A stretch of DNA of 64,000 nt, taken from positions 139,930-203,929 of the forward strand of contig DASQIZ010000091.1 in assembly GCA_035631315.1 (NCBI GenBank), read 5' to 3'. The notes beneath the pieces are model-generated. The model ran no database searches and had not been told where the DNA came from. It saw only the letters and a program-made list of their open reading frames with translations. How positions within the stretch are numbered: position 1 is the stretch's first letter; every line of letters starts with the position of its first letter. A program made the position numbers and the translations under genes. The DNA comes from 40CM-2-70-7 sp035631315. Its GTDB lineage: Bacteria > Gemmatimonadota > Gemmatimonadetes > Gemmatimonadales > GWC2-71-9. Positions 8,862-17,793 of the stretch are shown in pieces.

Positions 8862-10228
8862 CAGTTCTCGTGACGCAGCCGGGTTGCCACGCGGTCGAAA
8901 TCCGCGCGGGATCCCGGCGTCATCCGATAGCGGCCGAACCCGGTCTGGTCGATGAAGAGAAGGTCGAGGCGAAGGTTGGTGTAGATCCAGCGGATCCCGT
9001 GGATGCCGGTCCGGGAATAGTCGCTCTCGAGATCGTACGTCTCGTCCGGATCCCCCAGCGTGATGAACACCTCACCGCGATCCGTCAGCCAACCTGGATC
9101 CGCGGCCTCCGTGAAGCGCTGACTCGCGATCTGCACCCGGGTGAGGTAGGCGTTGAGGGCCTCGTTTTCAGGCGTCAGGGTGACAGGGTCGGACGCGGTC
9201 CAGAAGTCCCGCCAGGCCTGAGGCCGCAGAGAATCCGGAGCGGCACGGAGCTTGGTCACGAGGTCCTGGCGGGGGAAGAACCGCAGCAGGCTGATCATCT
9301 CGTCGAAATTCGTGACCACCCATTGCGACGAGAAGCTGACGAGGAAGGGCGCCTGCACGTCTTTGCCGGACCCTACGGCCTGGGCGTAGAAGCGCTCCTG
9401 TCCCACGGGAAGCTTGGTGGGCGGAATTCTGAAGATGGTCCGGGCCACGCCCTCCTTGGGGTCGAGCCGGAGCGTGTCGGACCATGCGGTGTCGCCGCTC
9501 GGGCTCAGGACCGCAGCCGCAATCTTGTTGCCGGCGGGCAGGTTGTAGGCCTCGACGTAGAAAAAGAGCGTGTCATTGCCGTAGGGAAGCGTCGCACGCG
9601 GGTTGGACACCAGGGCAGGTACCGTGTCCCGGCGCGACCGCCCTGCCCCCTCGTACACCGGGATCGGCGTCGAGAGAGTCGGGCCCGCGAAGCTCGGGAT
9701 GGTGTCCACCACTTCCTGCCGCGAAGCACCCACCGCGTCCCGGTCCCGGACTACGATGGCGATGGTGCACGGCCCCGGGGGGAGGGAAACGTACTGTTGG
9801 AAAATCACGCTCTCATCGGAGCGCAGCGTTTCCAGAAAACTGCGAACCCGGACCGTCTCATCCCGCGTGACGGTGTGGGGCGCGCCGGATCCGGAGTGGA
9901 ACGTCAGCTCCACGCGATACGCCGCGATGAAGTCGTTGCCATCCCTCCGGAAGCGGAGGGAATGATTGGCGAATGAGAGGGAAACGAGGGCGAGGGTGGA
10001 ATCGGGAGTCGCGCCGGCCAGCCAGCGGACCGCGCCGACCCAGGGCAGCGGATCCCCCGCCGCCAGGAAGCCCATGCTCTTGTACTGGGCTGCTGCGTCG
10101 AAGAGACGTGAGACCTGGACCGCGGGCTTGGGATTGTCGGGGGAACCGACGCGCGACCACTGCGCGCACGCCACTAGTGACATTCCGAGCACCACGGGAA
10201 CGGCGACCCGTCTGATCACTTGCTCCAC
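8861..10228 (-). CDS. GWxTD-domain lipoprotein
   Basis: 455 residues. The N-terminus ends in SLVACAQ, a lipobox-like site with Cys about residue 21, so it is probably a lipoprotein. The C-terminal part holds the pattern that names the family: FWTASDP followed 40-50 residues later by GWLTDRGEVFITLGDPDE, then a strand-rich end. The middle region (about 100-300) looks like beta-sandwich. The function of GWxTD proteins is not established; they are frequent in Gemmatimonadota, Acidobacteriota and Bacteroidota-related lineages. It is the first gene of the unit leading to the transglycosylase and polA, and diverges from the kinase gene with only 32 bases between starts. Confidence 0.85.
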   Translation of the reverse strand: MEQVIRRVAVPVVLGMSLVACAQWSRVGSPDNPKPAVQVSRLFDAAAQYKSMGFLAAGDPLPWVGAVRWLAGATPDSTLALVSLSFANHSLRFRRDGNDFIAAYRVELTFHSGSGAPHTVTRDETVRVRSFLETLRSDESVIFQQYVSLPPGPCTIAIVVRDRDAVGASRQEVVDTIPSFAGPTLSTPIPVYEGAGRSRRDTVPALVSNPRATLPYGNDTLFFYVEAYNLPAGNKIAAAVLSPSGDTAWSDTLRLDPKEGVARTIFRIPPTKLPVGQERFYAQAVGSGKDVQAPFLVSFSSQWVVTNFDEMISLLRFFPRQDLVTKLRAAPDSLRPQAWRDFWTASDPVTLTPENEALNAYLTRVQIASQRFTEAADPGWLTDRGEVFITLGDPDETYDLESDYSRTGIHGIRWIYTNLRLDLLFIDQTGFGRYRMTPGSRADFDRVATRLRHEN

Positions 10229-10260
10229 CTCAAATCCGGGCGTTAGTTTGGCGCGTCCTC

Positions 10261-11169
10261 ATGCCCACCGAGAATCTCGCCGGCCAAACCATCGCCGGCT
10301 ACCGTCTCCTCGAGCGCGTCGGCGAAGGCGGTACGGCCGAAGTCTACCGGGCGGAACATGCCGAGCGCGGCCCGTCCGCGTTCAAGGTATTGCGCCCCCG
10401 GCTGCGCGGCGACCCCACGGCCGTCAAGCGCTTCCTGCGGGAAGCGGGTTACGGCGCGCGGGTCAGCCACCCCGGCGTGGTGAGGACCTTCGACTACGGC
10501 GAAGCCGATGGCCTGTACTACCTGGCGCTGGAGTGGGCCCCGGGCGACTCGCTTGCGGCATTCCTACACCGGAATGGACCGCTCGCTCCTCCCGCCGCTG
10601 TTGCGCTGGTTCGCCAGCTCGCGGACGCGCTCGCCGCGGCCCACCACGCCGGGATCATCCACCGGGACTTGAAACCCGAAAACATCATGTACGATCCCGC
10701 TACCAAGCGGGCCCGTCTGCTGGATTTCGGGATCGCGCGGGATACCGAGGTTCCGCCGGAGGAGCGCCTCACGCGCACCGGCTTCTTCGTGGGAACCCTG
10801 CAATACGTGGCTCCGGAGGCCCTTTCCGGCGAGCTCGTCGACGGCCGCGCCGACATCTACTCACTCGCGACGATCGCCTACTACCTGCTCACGGGACGGC
10901 ATCCGTACAATGGCCGGAGCCCGCGGGAGCTGTTCCAGCAGCTGCTGACACAGCCACCCGAGCCGCTGAATCAGGCCGTGCCGGGCCTGAAGTTCTCAGG
11001 CCTCCTCGAGGCCGCCATCATGCGCGGGCTGGCTCGTGATCCCGCAGCGCGGCAGCCCACGGTCGCAGCCCTGGCAGCAGAGCTGGAGCAGGGCCTCGCC
11101 GCCGATCCGACTCCCCCGCCGTCGAAGGGGCTCTTTGGCGCGCTGAAGAACATTGTCGGCAGGAAGTGA
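10261..11169 (+). CDS. Serine/threonine protein kinase, cytosolic, Hanks type
   Basis: 302 residues, essentially a kinase domain alone. Visible motifs: glycine loop GEGGTAEVY, ATP-binding Lys in FKVLRP, catalytic loop HRDLKPEN, DFG in LLDFGIARD, and the activation-segment end YVAPEAL. About 15 residues follow the catalytic domain; there is no membrane helix, PASTA or other sensor domain, unlike the large receptor kinases common in this phylum. The substrate is unknown. It is followed by pyrE after a 38-base gap holding a hairpin. Its ATG at 10261 is close to the divergent lipoprotein start, so the promoters must overlap. Confidence 0.95.
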   Translation: MPTENLAGQTIAGYRLLERVGEGGTAEVYRAEHAERGPSAFKVLRPRLRGDPTAVKRFLREAGYGARVSHPGVVRTFDYGEADGLYYLALEWAPGDSLAAFLHRNGPLAPPAAVALVRQLADALAAAHHAGIIHRDLKPENIMYDPATKRARLLDFGIARDTEVPPEERLTRTGFFVGTLQYVAPEALSGELVDGRADIYSLATIAYYLLTGRHPYNGRSPRELFQQLLTQPPEPLNQAVPGLKFSGLLEAAIMRGLARDPAARQPTVAALAAELEQGLAADPTPPPSKGLFGALKNIVGRK

Positions 11170-11174
11170 GATGA

Positions 11175-11198
11175 TAGTAGTAGCACGAACTACTACTA
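11175..11198 (+). other. Perfect hairpin between kinase and pyrE
   Basis: Three TAG triplets and three CTA triplets form a perfect nine-base-pair stem around a six-base loop, ending nine bases before the pyrE ATG. There is no U-run, so it is not a standard terminator. It could stabilise the mRNA end or control access to the pyrE ribosome site. Role unknown. Confidence 0.5.
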
Positions 11199-11207
11199 GA
11201 GAGCGCC

Positions 11208-11759
11208 ATGAGTGACCTCGACCGCCTTCGCGAGCTCCTGCTCGCCCGCTCAGTCACCCGCGGCGACTTCACGCTCTCGTCCGGCCGCAAGTCCACCTTC
11301 TATATCGACGCCCGGCGGACCACCATGTCGGCCGACGGCCTGACCCTCATCGGCTCCCTGGGACTCGAGCGTCTGGCCGCTCGCGGCTGGGACCCCGGGG
11401 CCGTCGGCGGCCTGACCCTGGGCGCCGATCCCGTCGCCTACGCCATCGCGACCGCCTCGAAGCGCAGGTCCCCTGCCCCGGCCGTCGACGCCTTTACCAT
11501 TCGGAAGCAGGCCAAGACCCACGGGACGGGGCGCCGCATCGAAGGCTGCTTCGAAGCCGGGCTATCGGTCGTCGTAGTCGAGGACGTGATCACGACCGGC
11601 GGCTCCGCCCAGGAAGCGATCTCGGCCCTCTCCGCCGAGGGAGCGAAGATCCTGGGGGTATTCGCCGTCGTGGATCGGGAAGAAGGAGGGCGGGAGGTAC
11701 TCGAACGGGCCGGCCACGCCGTCGAGACACTCCTGACCGCCCGCCAGCTCGGCCTGTGA
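11208..11759 (+). CDS. pyrE: Orotate phosphoribosyltransferase
   Basis: 183 residues, normal for the short PyrE type. The PRPP-binding motif is VVVVEDVITTGGSAQEAI, and the N-terminal part has the family segments FTLSSGRKSTFYIDAR and GGLTLGADPVA. It converts orotate plus PRPP to orotidine 5'-phosphate in de novo pyrimidine synthesis. No other pyr genes are beside it; upp (uracil salvage) is in the same window near 48.4 kb. The stop overlaps the GTG start of the chemoreceptor-like gene by four bases, so translation of the two is probably coupled even though the functions look unrelated. Confidence 0.97.
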   Translation: MSDLDRLRELLLARSVTRGDFTLSSGRKSTFYIDARRTTMSADGLTLIGSLGLERLAARGWDPGAVGGLTLGADPVAYAIATASKRRSPAPAVDAFTIRKQAKTHGTGRRIEGCFEAGLSVVVVEDVITTGGSAQEAISALSAEGAKILGVFAVVDREEGGREVLERAGHAVETLLTARQLGL

Positions 11760-13462
11760 CCATCCCCTCGCTGAACCCCGGCAAGAAGTCGCTCGCGTCC
11801 TGGTTACGCGGCCGCCCGGACGACGCCGCGGGGCTGGAGCAGCGCCTCAAGGACCTGGACACCTTCGCCCGCTCGCTCAACCGCCGCTGGGTGATGGTCT
11901 CGGGGGTGTTCCTGGTCGGCATGCTGGGCTGGATGAGCGGCATGATCCGCACCAGCCCGGGCACGATCGTCCTCCTGGCAGGCGCCGGCGCGATCCTCAA
12001 TGCCCTGGTCGGCCTCGTCAACGAACGCGGCTGGTACCGCTGGTGGCTGATTTATGTCCTCACGCTGCTCGATGTGCTCCTCGCGGCCCTCCCCGTAGTC
12101 TGGTTCGGGCATGGCGGGCTGATCGCGGGATTCTTCATTGCGGTCCTTCCCTACACGTTCGACCAGGGCCGCACGGTGGGCGACTTCCTGGTCCTCGTCG
12201 CATCGCTCGCGTACCTCGCGTCCACGATGCTCCATGGCGCGATCTATGACGGTTCCGCCGACATCCCCCCGGCCGCGTATCTCGAGACCGTCGTCTTCGT
12301 CGCCGTCGCCATGGCGTTGAAGCGCATTCCCGCAACCCTGATCACGCGCATCCGTGCGACCCGCAGCATCATGGGTGCCGCCGAGCAGGGACAGCTGGGC
12401 GTCCGCGCCGCCGCCGCCGAATCGGACGAGCTCGGCTTCCTGGAAAAGAGCTTGAACCGGATGCTGGACGAAATCGGCGCGACCATCTCGACCGTCCAGC
12501 ATGAGGCCGATGAAGTCGCGGCGTTCGCCGAGGAGCTCGCCGCCGCGGCGGAGCAGATCCACGCCACCTCCGAGGCCGTGACGCAGACGGCGAAGGGGCT
12601 TGCCGACGACCTCGCCGGTCAGCGCACGGTGGCCGAAGGAGCGCAAGCCGAGAGCGCGAAAGCCGCGGCGCAAGCGGAGAATCTCAAGACCCGCGCAGAA
12701 CGCATGCAGTCGGACGCGGGTCAGCTCGCGTCGACGGCGGAGCGGGGCAGAGACCGCGTGGAGCGAGCGAGCCAGACCCTGCGGTCCGTGCGCGAAGAAG
12801 TCCGCGCCACCGCGGCCACCGTCGGCGGCCTCTCAGCGATGTCCGACCGGATTGGAGGCTTCGCGCAGACCATCGCCCGGATCGCGCGGCAAACGCACCT
12901 GCTGGCCCTCAACGCGGCCATCGAAGCGGCGAGGGCGGGCGAGCACGGGGAGGGATTCGGCGTGGTCGCACAAGAAGTCAGGGGCCTGGCGGGAGAGGCG
13001 GGGAAGTCGGCGCGCGAAGTGGCGGAGCTGGTGAGCGAGATCCGCACCGGAATCACCGCCGCCGCGCGCGCGATGGAAACCGGCGAAAGCCAGGTGCGGG
13101 ACATCGGCGCCGTGGCCGCGGAAGCGGACGGTGCGCTCCGCGAGCTGCACGAGGGCGTCCAGCTCATCGGCGGCCTGGTCGACGCCACCGCCGAGGTCTC
13201 TCGCACCCAGGCCGAGCGGCTCGCCCAGCTGGCTCAGTCGCTCGCGCAGGTGTCGACGGTCTCCAGTGTTTCCGCGGAACATGCCACCAGCGCGGCCTCG
13301 GCCACGCAGGCGCAAATCACCTCCATGGGTGACCTCACCGGTACTTCGCAGCAGCTGGCGCAGCTCGCCGAGCGTTTGCGCGCGAGCATCGCGCGGTTCG
13401 CCGTGCTCAAGCCCGACCAGACGACCGCCGAGCATCGGGTGGTCCGCGCCGCCGCGGACTGA
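11756..13462 (+). CDS. Methyl-accepting chemotaxis-like transducer with membrane-embedded sensor region
   Basis: 568 residues. About five to six membrane helices occupy residues 40-190 with no large periplasmic domain, followed by a HAMP-like linker (about 195-250) and a long coiled signalling domain. The signalling tip is LLALNAAIEAARAGEHGEGFGVVAQEVRGLA, quoted here only in part by its core AAIEAARAGE, which binds CheA and CheW in the family. Starting codon is GTG within the GTGA overlap with pyrE. The absence of an extracellular sensor suggests sensing within the membrane or of energy state. No che genes are nearby. Helix count is approximate. Confidence 0.88.
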   Translation: MTIPSLNPGKKSLASWLRGRPDDAAGLEQRLKDLDTFARSLNRRWVMVSGVFLVGMLGWMSGMIRTSPGTIVLLAGAGAILNALVGLVNERGWYRWWLIYVLTLLDVLLAALPVVWFGHGGLIAGFFIAVLPYTFDQGRTVGDFLVLVASLAYLASTMLHGAIYDGSADIPPAAYLETVVFVAVAMALKRIPATLITRIRATRSIMGAAEQGQLGVRAAAAESDELGFLEKSLNRMLDEIGATISTVQHEADEVAAFAEELAAAAEQIHATSEAVTQTAKGLADDLAGQRTVAEGAQAESAKAAAQAENLKTRAERMQSDAGQLASTAERGRDRVERASQTLRSVREEVRATAATVGGLSAMSDRIGGFAQTIARIARQTHLLALNAAIEAARAGEHGEGFGVVAQEVRGLAGEAGKSAREVAELVSEIRTGITAAARAMETGESQVRDIGAVAAEADGALRELHEGVQLIGGLVDATAEVSRTQAERLAQLAQSLAQVSTVSSVSAEHATSAASATQAQITSMGDLTGTSQQLAQLAERLRASIARFAVLKPDQTTAEHRVVRAAAD

Positions 13463-13476
13463 CCACCGGCCACTGA

Positions 13477-14340
13477 TCACCCCGCCCGGGAGACACGAGG
13501 CGCGTCGGATCCTTGGTCCCAAAACCCCGCGTTTAAGGGGTAGAACGCGCGCAGGGCCTCCCGGTACGGGGTGATGAGGAGGTCGACGTAACGCGCCAGC
13601 GCTACGTCGAAGGGAAAGCGGCTCCGGAACTCACCCGCCGTCACTCCCAGGATCGCCTTGAGGTGCCTCCCGAAGCTCTGCGGCGAAGAGAAGTCCAGCC
13701 GGTAGGCGACATCCGACACCGACAATCCGGGATTCTGGAACAGATACGCCGCGTGCAAGAGCCTCATCGCGGACAGGTACCGCTTCGGGGAGGGCAGGGT
13801 GGCACGTTGGAAGCGCGAGACGAACGTGCTCGGCGTGACGCGGAGATGCCGGGCCAGGCCCCGGACGGTGACGATCACGGGTGCGAGCCGGGCGACGGCC
13901 TCGAAAAACACCCGCGTTTCCTCCGGCGCGTCACCGAGTGCGGGCACCAGTCGAGCGAGAATCCGGGCTGCTGCCGGCGTGATTGGATGCCCGAACACAT
14001 CGCGCAGCCGGCGCCACGCACCCGGCTCGGTGCAATCGACCGCCGAGCGGACCCCCGTGGCCCCGAGGCGAAGCAAGGTTTCGGTGGCCACGCCGTCGTG
14101 GCGCGACACCAGCGCCACGGCCGGAATGGCGGGGAACTCGCGGACGAACCGGGCCACGGCGGGAATCTCTTCGCCGGCACACCGGTGCACCGAAATGAGC
14201 AGCGCGTCGACCTTTCGCCGCCGCGCCGCCTGCAGCACCTCGCGGAACGTTTCCACGTGTACGGTGGTGAAGCACCCATCGCCCACCGCGTCCACCCGGG
14301 ACCGCTCCGGAACCGGCAACACCGTGCACACCGTGACCAC
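13477..14340 (-). CDS. AraC-family regulator with receiver-like N-terminus
   Basis: 287 residues. The C-terminal half (about 160-250) has two helix-turn-helix units typical of AraC/XylS proteins, including LSVSDVAYRLDFSSPQSFGRHLK. The N-terminal 120 residues look like a receiver fold (DALLISVHR, IPAVALVSRHD, LRLGATGVRSAV) but the position expected for the phosphorylated Asp is not convincingly filled, so it may be a non-phosphorylated pseudo-receiver. A 35-residue tail follows the HTH. It faces the chemoreceptor gene tail to tail and diverges from the lipoprotein gene at 14402, which may be its target. Target and signal are unknown. Confidence 0.8.
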   Translation of the reverse strand: MVTVCTVLPVPERSRVDAVGDGCFTTVHVETFREVLQAARRRKVDALLISVHRCAGEEIPAVARFVREFPAIPAVALVSRHDGVATETLLRLGATGVRSAVDCTEPGAWRRLRDVFGHPITPAAARILARLVPALGDAPEETRVFFEAVARLAPVIVTVRGLARHLRVTPSTFVSRFQRATLPSPKRYLSAMRLLHAAYLFQNPGLSVSDVAYRLDFSSPQSFGRHLKAILGVTAGEFRSRFPFDVALARYVDLLITPYREALRAFYPLNAGFWDQGSDAPRVSRAG

Positions 14341-14401
14341 GCCGGCATCCTAAGGCTCCGCCATCAAGACACCGTCAACCTTCAGACCTTATCTTTCCGT
14401 C

Positions 14402-16279
14402 GTGATCAAGCGTGTCCTTCCCGTCGTGACGCTGCTCACGCTCGCCTGTCGCCCGACGGCGAGCCGCCTGCTGCTGCTCGACTACACGCTCGCCGATCCC
14501 GTCGATCTCCAGAGCACCGCTGCGCCCTGGCATAACGCCGGGTACGTGGTCGAGTACCGCCGCTTCTTCCCGCACCTCACCCGCGACGACATGCGCCGCT
14601 ACCACGGCGTGATCGTACTCGGCGGGTTGCGACCCGACGCGCCCTCGGACGCGTTGACGTCAGGCGACGTGGTGATTCTCACCGAATGGGTACGCAACGG
14701 CGGCGTCGTGGTTCTCGGCTATCCGCAGAGCGCACTCGACCGCTGGACCATGAACCGCTGGCTCCGGTCCCTCGGCGCCGGGCTGTCGATCTCCGACACC
14801 GCGCCGTTGGCCGCGCTGACCGCGATGCCGGTCCGTCGCGCGTTGCCCAGCGTCGACTTGCTGCCGGTCGAATTCGCGGACACGCGGGCTCTGCATCTCC
14901 GCCTGCCGGGGCAAGCCCTCGCTCGGGTGAGGCCCGCCACCCGCGGGGCCCCTCAACCCGCCGTGATCGCCGCCGCGAGAGTCAAGAGCGGTCTCGTGCT
15001 GGTGACCAGCCGCGCAGCGCTCGCCAGCGACGACACCGGTGCGACGAAGGACTTCCTCGAAACGGTCGCGCGCTGGACCAGACGTCCGGCGGAATGGGCG
15101 AATGTTCCGGCAGCTGCGAACCCCGCGCCGCTCTCGCTCGAGGGCGGACCCGATGCGGTGCGGTCACGGCTGCCACTCGAAAGTCCGCCCGGAGGATCGC
15201 GCCCGCTGACGCTGCCGCTGCACCCCGATCAACCGGGGAACGATTCGGTGGCGCTTCCGGACTGGACGGGGAAGGCCGGCCTCCGCGTCCTCTGGGCTGA
15301 CGCGATGGGATACCGGGCCGGTTATGCGGAGCGAAAGGTCGCCCTCGACTCGCTGACTGCCCTCCTGGATGTCGGTGCGTTCAACATCTTCGCCGGTCCG
15401 GCCAACGTCGAAGCCATGGCCGAGTCGACGCACTACGCTCCGTGGGAGCGGACAGTGACGCAGAACGTCTGGAAGGTGGTGGGAGACCGCCTGGAGCAGA
15501 CCAGTGCCCGCTGGGTGCCGGCGCTCGAGCCCGACTCGTTCCGGCTGCCGCCAGACACGACGGGCGTCGCCGCGGGGCGCTGTCTCCTCGATCCTGAATA
15601 CTGGAACGCCGCGTTCGTCCCTGGGATGATCTCCCTCGCCCGGCTCGCCGCGCAGCACCAGGATCTGATTCCCGCGATCGCCGTCGATCTGGGACGCGAG
15701 CCGTCGTCGACCCAGCCGGCGGCGACGATCTGTGAGGCAGACTACGAGGCCGGCCTGGACGGCATGGTGAAGGATTCGGCCATCACGACGGCGCAGGCCG
15801 CCGATCTGAAGAAGGTGGCTCCCGGCGACCGGTACGACGTGCTGCTGAACGAGGGATTGGTCGACGACCTCTTCGAGGCGCTCGAGCGGGTCACGACGTC
15901 GCGCGCGTCGGACCTGCGCGCGCGGATCCAGAAAATCCGTCCCGGTCTGATGCTGGCGGTCCGCGCCGCCGCGCCACCTCAGGATTGGTTCGGGCGGGGA
16001 CTCCTGCGTGGCTGGTCCGTGCCGAAGGCACCGGTCATTCTCCTCACGCGGGACCCGTCTACGCGGCAAACCAATGCCCGGTACCACGGTCGCGGGATCA
16101 ATGTTCTCAGCGCATTCGAGCTGGTGCCCCGTCAGGTCCCGGCTGCCGCCTGGGGAGGCCTCAAACCGGTCGCCTTCCGCGAGAACAGCGGCTTCTGGCT
16201 GGATGCCCGCCGGTCGGGGGTATCCCCGGGAAACGACAGCACGTGGCGGCTCGTACGCCGGTTAGCCCGCGAGAAATAA
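14402..16279 (+). CDS. Putative lipoprotein with GATase-like N-terminal region, unknown function
   Basis: 625 residues. The start MIKRVLPVVTLLTLACRP is a lipoprotein signal with Cys about 16. Residues 20-110 resemble the glutamine-amidotransferase-like fold seen in periplasmic proteins (strand-helix pattern with YHGVIVLGG and WVRNGGVVVLGYPQS), without an obvious catalytic Cys. The rest has no recognised domain; a region about 430-470 contains paired acidic residues and a helical stretch. It starts 61 bases from the divergent AraC-type regulator. A DUF4350-like or sugar-hydrolase-related role is possible but unproven. Confidence 0.7.
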   Translation: MIKRVLPVVTLLTLACRPTASRLLLLDYTLADPVDLQSTAAPWHNAGYVVEYRRFFPHLTRDDMRRYHGVIVLGGLRPDAPSDALTSGDVVILTEWVRNGGVVVLGYPQSALDRWTMNRWLRSLGAGLSISDTAPLAALTAMPVRRALPSVDLLPVEFADTRALHLRLPGQALARVRPATRGAPQPAVIAAARVKSGLVLVTSRAALASDDTGATKDFLETVARWTRRPAEWANVPAAANPAPLSLEGGPDAVRSRLPLESPPGGSRPLTLPLHPDQPGNDSVALPDWTGKAGLRVLWADAMGYRAGYAERKVALDSLTALLDVGAFNIFAGPANVEAMAESTHYAPWERTVTQNVWKVVGDRLEQTSARWVPALEPDSFRLPPDTTGVAAGRCLLDPEYWNAAFVPGMISLARLAAQHQDLIPAIAVDLGREPSSTQPAATICEADYEAGLDGMVKDSAITTAQAADLKKVAPGDRYDVLLNEGLVDDLFEALERVTTSRASDLRARIQKIRPGLMLAVRAAAPPQDWFGRGLLRGWSVPKAPVILLTRDPSTRQTNARYHGRGINVLSAFELVPRQVPAAAWGGLKPVAFRENSGFWLDARRSGVSPGNDSTWRLVRRLAREK

Positions 16280-16298
16280 GGGTTTGACCGCTCCCGTC

Positions 16299-16328
16299 TT
16301 GCCCGGGGAGCCTCGAAACCGATACTTT
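16299..16328 (+). promoter_or_regulatory. Putative sigma-70 promoter of rnpB
   Basis: TTGCCC at 16299-16304 and TACTTT at 16323-16328 are separated by 18 bases and lie about 13 bases before the predicted RNase P RNA 5' end. The same TTGCCC box appears before rpmH. Inferred from consensus only. Confidence 0.4.
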
Positions 16329-16340
16329 CTTTCCCGACGG

Positions 16341-16712
16341 GTGCTGGTGGGGTGGGATGGTCGCGGGTCGCTGCAGGGTCGGGCGACTCCGAGGAAAGTC
16401 CGAGCTCCACAGGGCTGACTGCCAGGTAACGCCTGGGCGCCGCAAGGCGACGGAAAGGGCCACAGAAAACAGACCGCCCCCTATCCAGGGGTAAGGGTGA
16501 AAAGGTGGGGTAAGAGCCCACCGCGCGGCCGGCAACGGTCGTGGCACGGTAACCCCCAGTCGGAGCAAGGCCAAATAAGCAGCGAGGCTCGGTCCCGGGC
16601 CGTTTGAGCTGCGGGTAGGCCGCACGAGGTGGCTGGTGACAGCCGTCCTAGAGAGATGACCATCTGGCCGTCGAAAGGCGGTCAAACAGAACTCGGCTTA
16701 TGGCCCCACCAA
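16341..16712 (+). ncRNA. rnpB: RNase P RNA, bacterial type A
   Basis: The conserved RNase P segments are present in order: GAGGAAAGTCCGAGCTCCAC near the 5' end, the ACAGAAA-type stretch, GGTAAGAGCCCACCG, AGAGATGACCATC, and ACAGAACTCGGCTTATGG near the 3' end. The 5' GGTGGGG and 3' CCCCACC pair as helix P1. Length of about 370 bases is normal. The RNA is the catalytic subunit that removes tRNA 5' leaders; its protein partner rnpA is at 22.5 kb. Ends are judged from P1 pairing and may be off by a few bases. Confidence 0.97.
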
Positions 16713-16927
16713 CCCCCGTTTCTCTCAAACCGTATCCGCCGCAATGGGAGTCAGTCGCGGACCTGCGGGTATTCCGGACAACGAGTGAGGAGTGGTCGAA
16801 ACTGATCGCCTGGCGCGCCGACATGCGGCGCCGGGGGTGGAGCTTGCTGCGCGTGTCTTCCGAGGGCGATGAGATGGTCGCGGTGTTCGGGCGGACCAAG
16901 ACCGACCGCACTGGGGCTACCACGTGA
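16700..16927 (+). CDS. Small hypothetical protein overlapping the rnpB 3' end
   Basis: 75 residues, starting at an ATG inside the final helix of RNase P RNA. The pattern (Trp-rich N-terminal half, WRADMRRRGWSLLRVSSEGDEMVAVFGRT) looks like a compact alpha/beta domain rather than random sequence. Its stop is fused to the next start as TGATG, which suggests translational coupling with the lipoprotein that follows. Against it: no clear ribosome site, and overlap with a structured RNA. A later start (ATG in ADMRRRG) would avoid the overlap but lose most of the protein. Family not recognised. Confidence 0.5.
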   Translation: MAPPTPVSLKPYPPQWESVADLRVFRTTSEEWSKLIAWRADMRRRGWSLLRVSSEGDEMVAVFGRTKTDRTGATT

Positions 16928-17793
16928 TGCGAACATCACCGATCGCCGTGGCCATCATGGCCGTTGCCGCCTGCGGCGGCACCATCGCTCCGGCCCCCAC
17001 CACGGGCAGACCTCCTTCTCCAGCTTCACCCACTACTCCACTTCCTCAGTCGACCACCCTCAGATATTCCCCGGGGGTCACCAAGTATCTGATCACGCAG
17101 CGCCACCACGTCGACCAGCAGCTGCCGACCGGTGACCAGGTACAAGAGATCGGACTCAAGACGTACGTCACGGCCATCATCATCGACCCCGCCGACGCGC
17201 GAGGGTATTCGGTCTCGCTGACGATCGATTCGATCCTGGCCGACTCGGCGACGGTCCTGCCCCCCACCGTCGATTTGCAGTCCGCCCGCGGACTGCGGTA
17301 CGATGGCCGGCTTTCTCCATCGGGGCAGCTGATCGATCCAAAGCCGTCCGATGGGACCGTCGCCAAGAATCTGGCGCAGCTGTTCGGCGGCTTCCGGACG
17401 TTCTTCCCCAAGCTGCCACCCGCCGGCGTCGCGCCGGGTGTGAAGTGGAGCGACTCGACCGAAGCGACTGACACCACTGGAACCGCTATTGTCGTGGACC
17501 GGTCCGTGAGTCATTACACGACCGGTGATTGGGAGAGTCCGTCCGGCGTACGCCAGCTGGGAATCGAGGTCTCGGGTGACTTCACCGTGTCGGGTTCCGG
17601 AGCAGCGGGCGGCGCGACCTTCGCGCTTTCGGGGACCGGCACGCACGCCGGCAAGCTGCAGTTTTCCGCGGCCGGGCGCTTCCTCGGCGGCAGCACCGTC
17701 GACAGCGCCGGCATCGTGATCACGTTCGATCCCCAGGGCATGGCTATTCCGCGACACCAGGTCTCCCGCACGACCATCGCGGTGCTGCCCTGA
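16927..17793 (+). CDS. Putative lipoprotein of unknown function
   Basis: 288 residues. A lipoprotein signal ends in MAVAACGG (Cys about 15), followed by a Pro/Thr/Ser-rich linker (about 20-50) and a strand-rich domain without known motifs. Conserved-looking blocks are VTKYLITQRHH, APGVKWSDSTE and a C-terminal VITFDPQGMAIPRHQ. The style (ester-like signal, then beta domain starting with a Tyr-rich strand) resembles periplasmic or outer-membrane-attached proteins. It overlaps the next gene by four bases, and the pair probably act together at the outer membrane. The start is ATG rather than the GTG one codon upstream. Confidence 0.75.
   Translation: MRTSPIAVAIMAVAACGGTIAPAPTTGRPPSPASPTTPLPQSTTLRYSPGVTKYLITQRHHVDQQLPTGDQVQEIGLKTYVTAIIIDPADARGYSVSLTIDSILADSATVLPPTVDLQSARGLRYDGRLSPSGQLIDPKPSDGTVAKNLAQLFGGFRTFFPKLPPAGVAPGVKWSDSTEATDTTGTAIVVDRSVSHYTTGDWESPSGVRQLGIEVSGDFTVSGSGAAGGATFALSGTGTHAGKLQFSAAGRFLGGSTVDSAGIVITFDPQGMAIPRHQVSRTTIAVLP

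Noticed and set aside
11175..11183. TAG triplets before pyrE as a second DnaA-trio
   Set aside because: No DnaA box or AT-rich run beside them, and they are half of a perfect hairpin.
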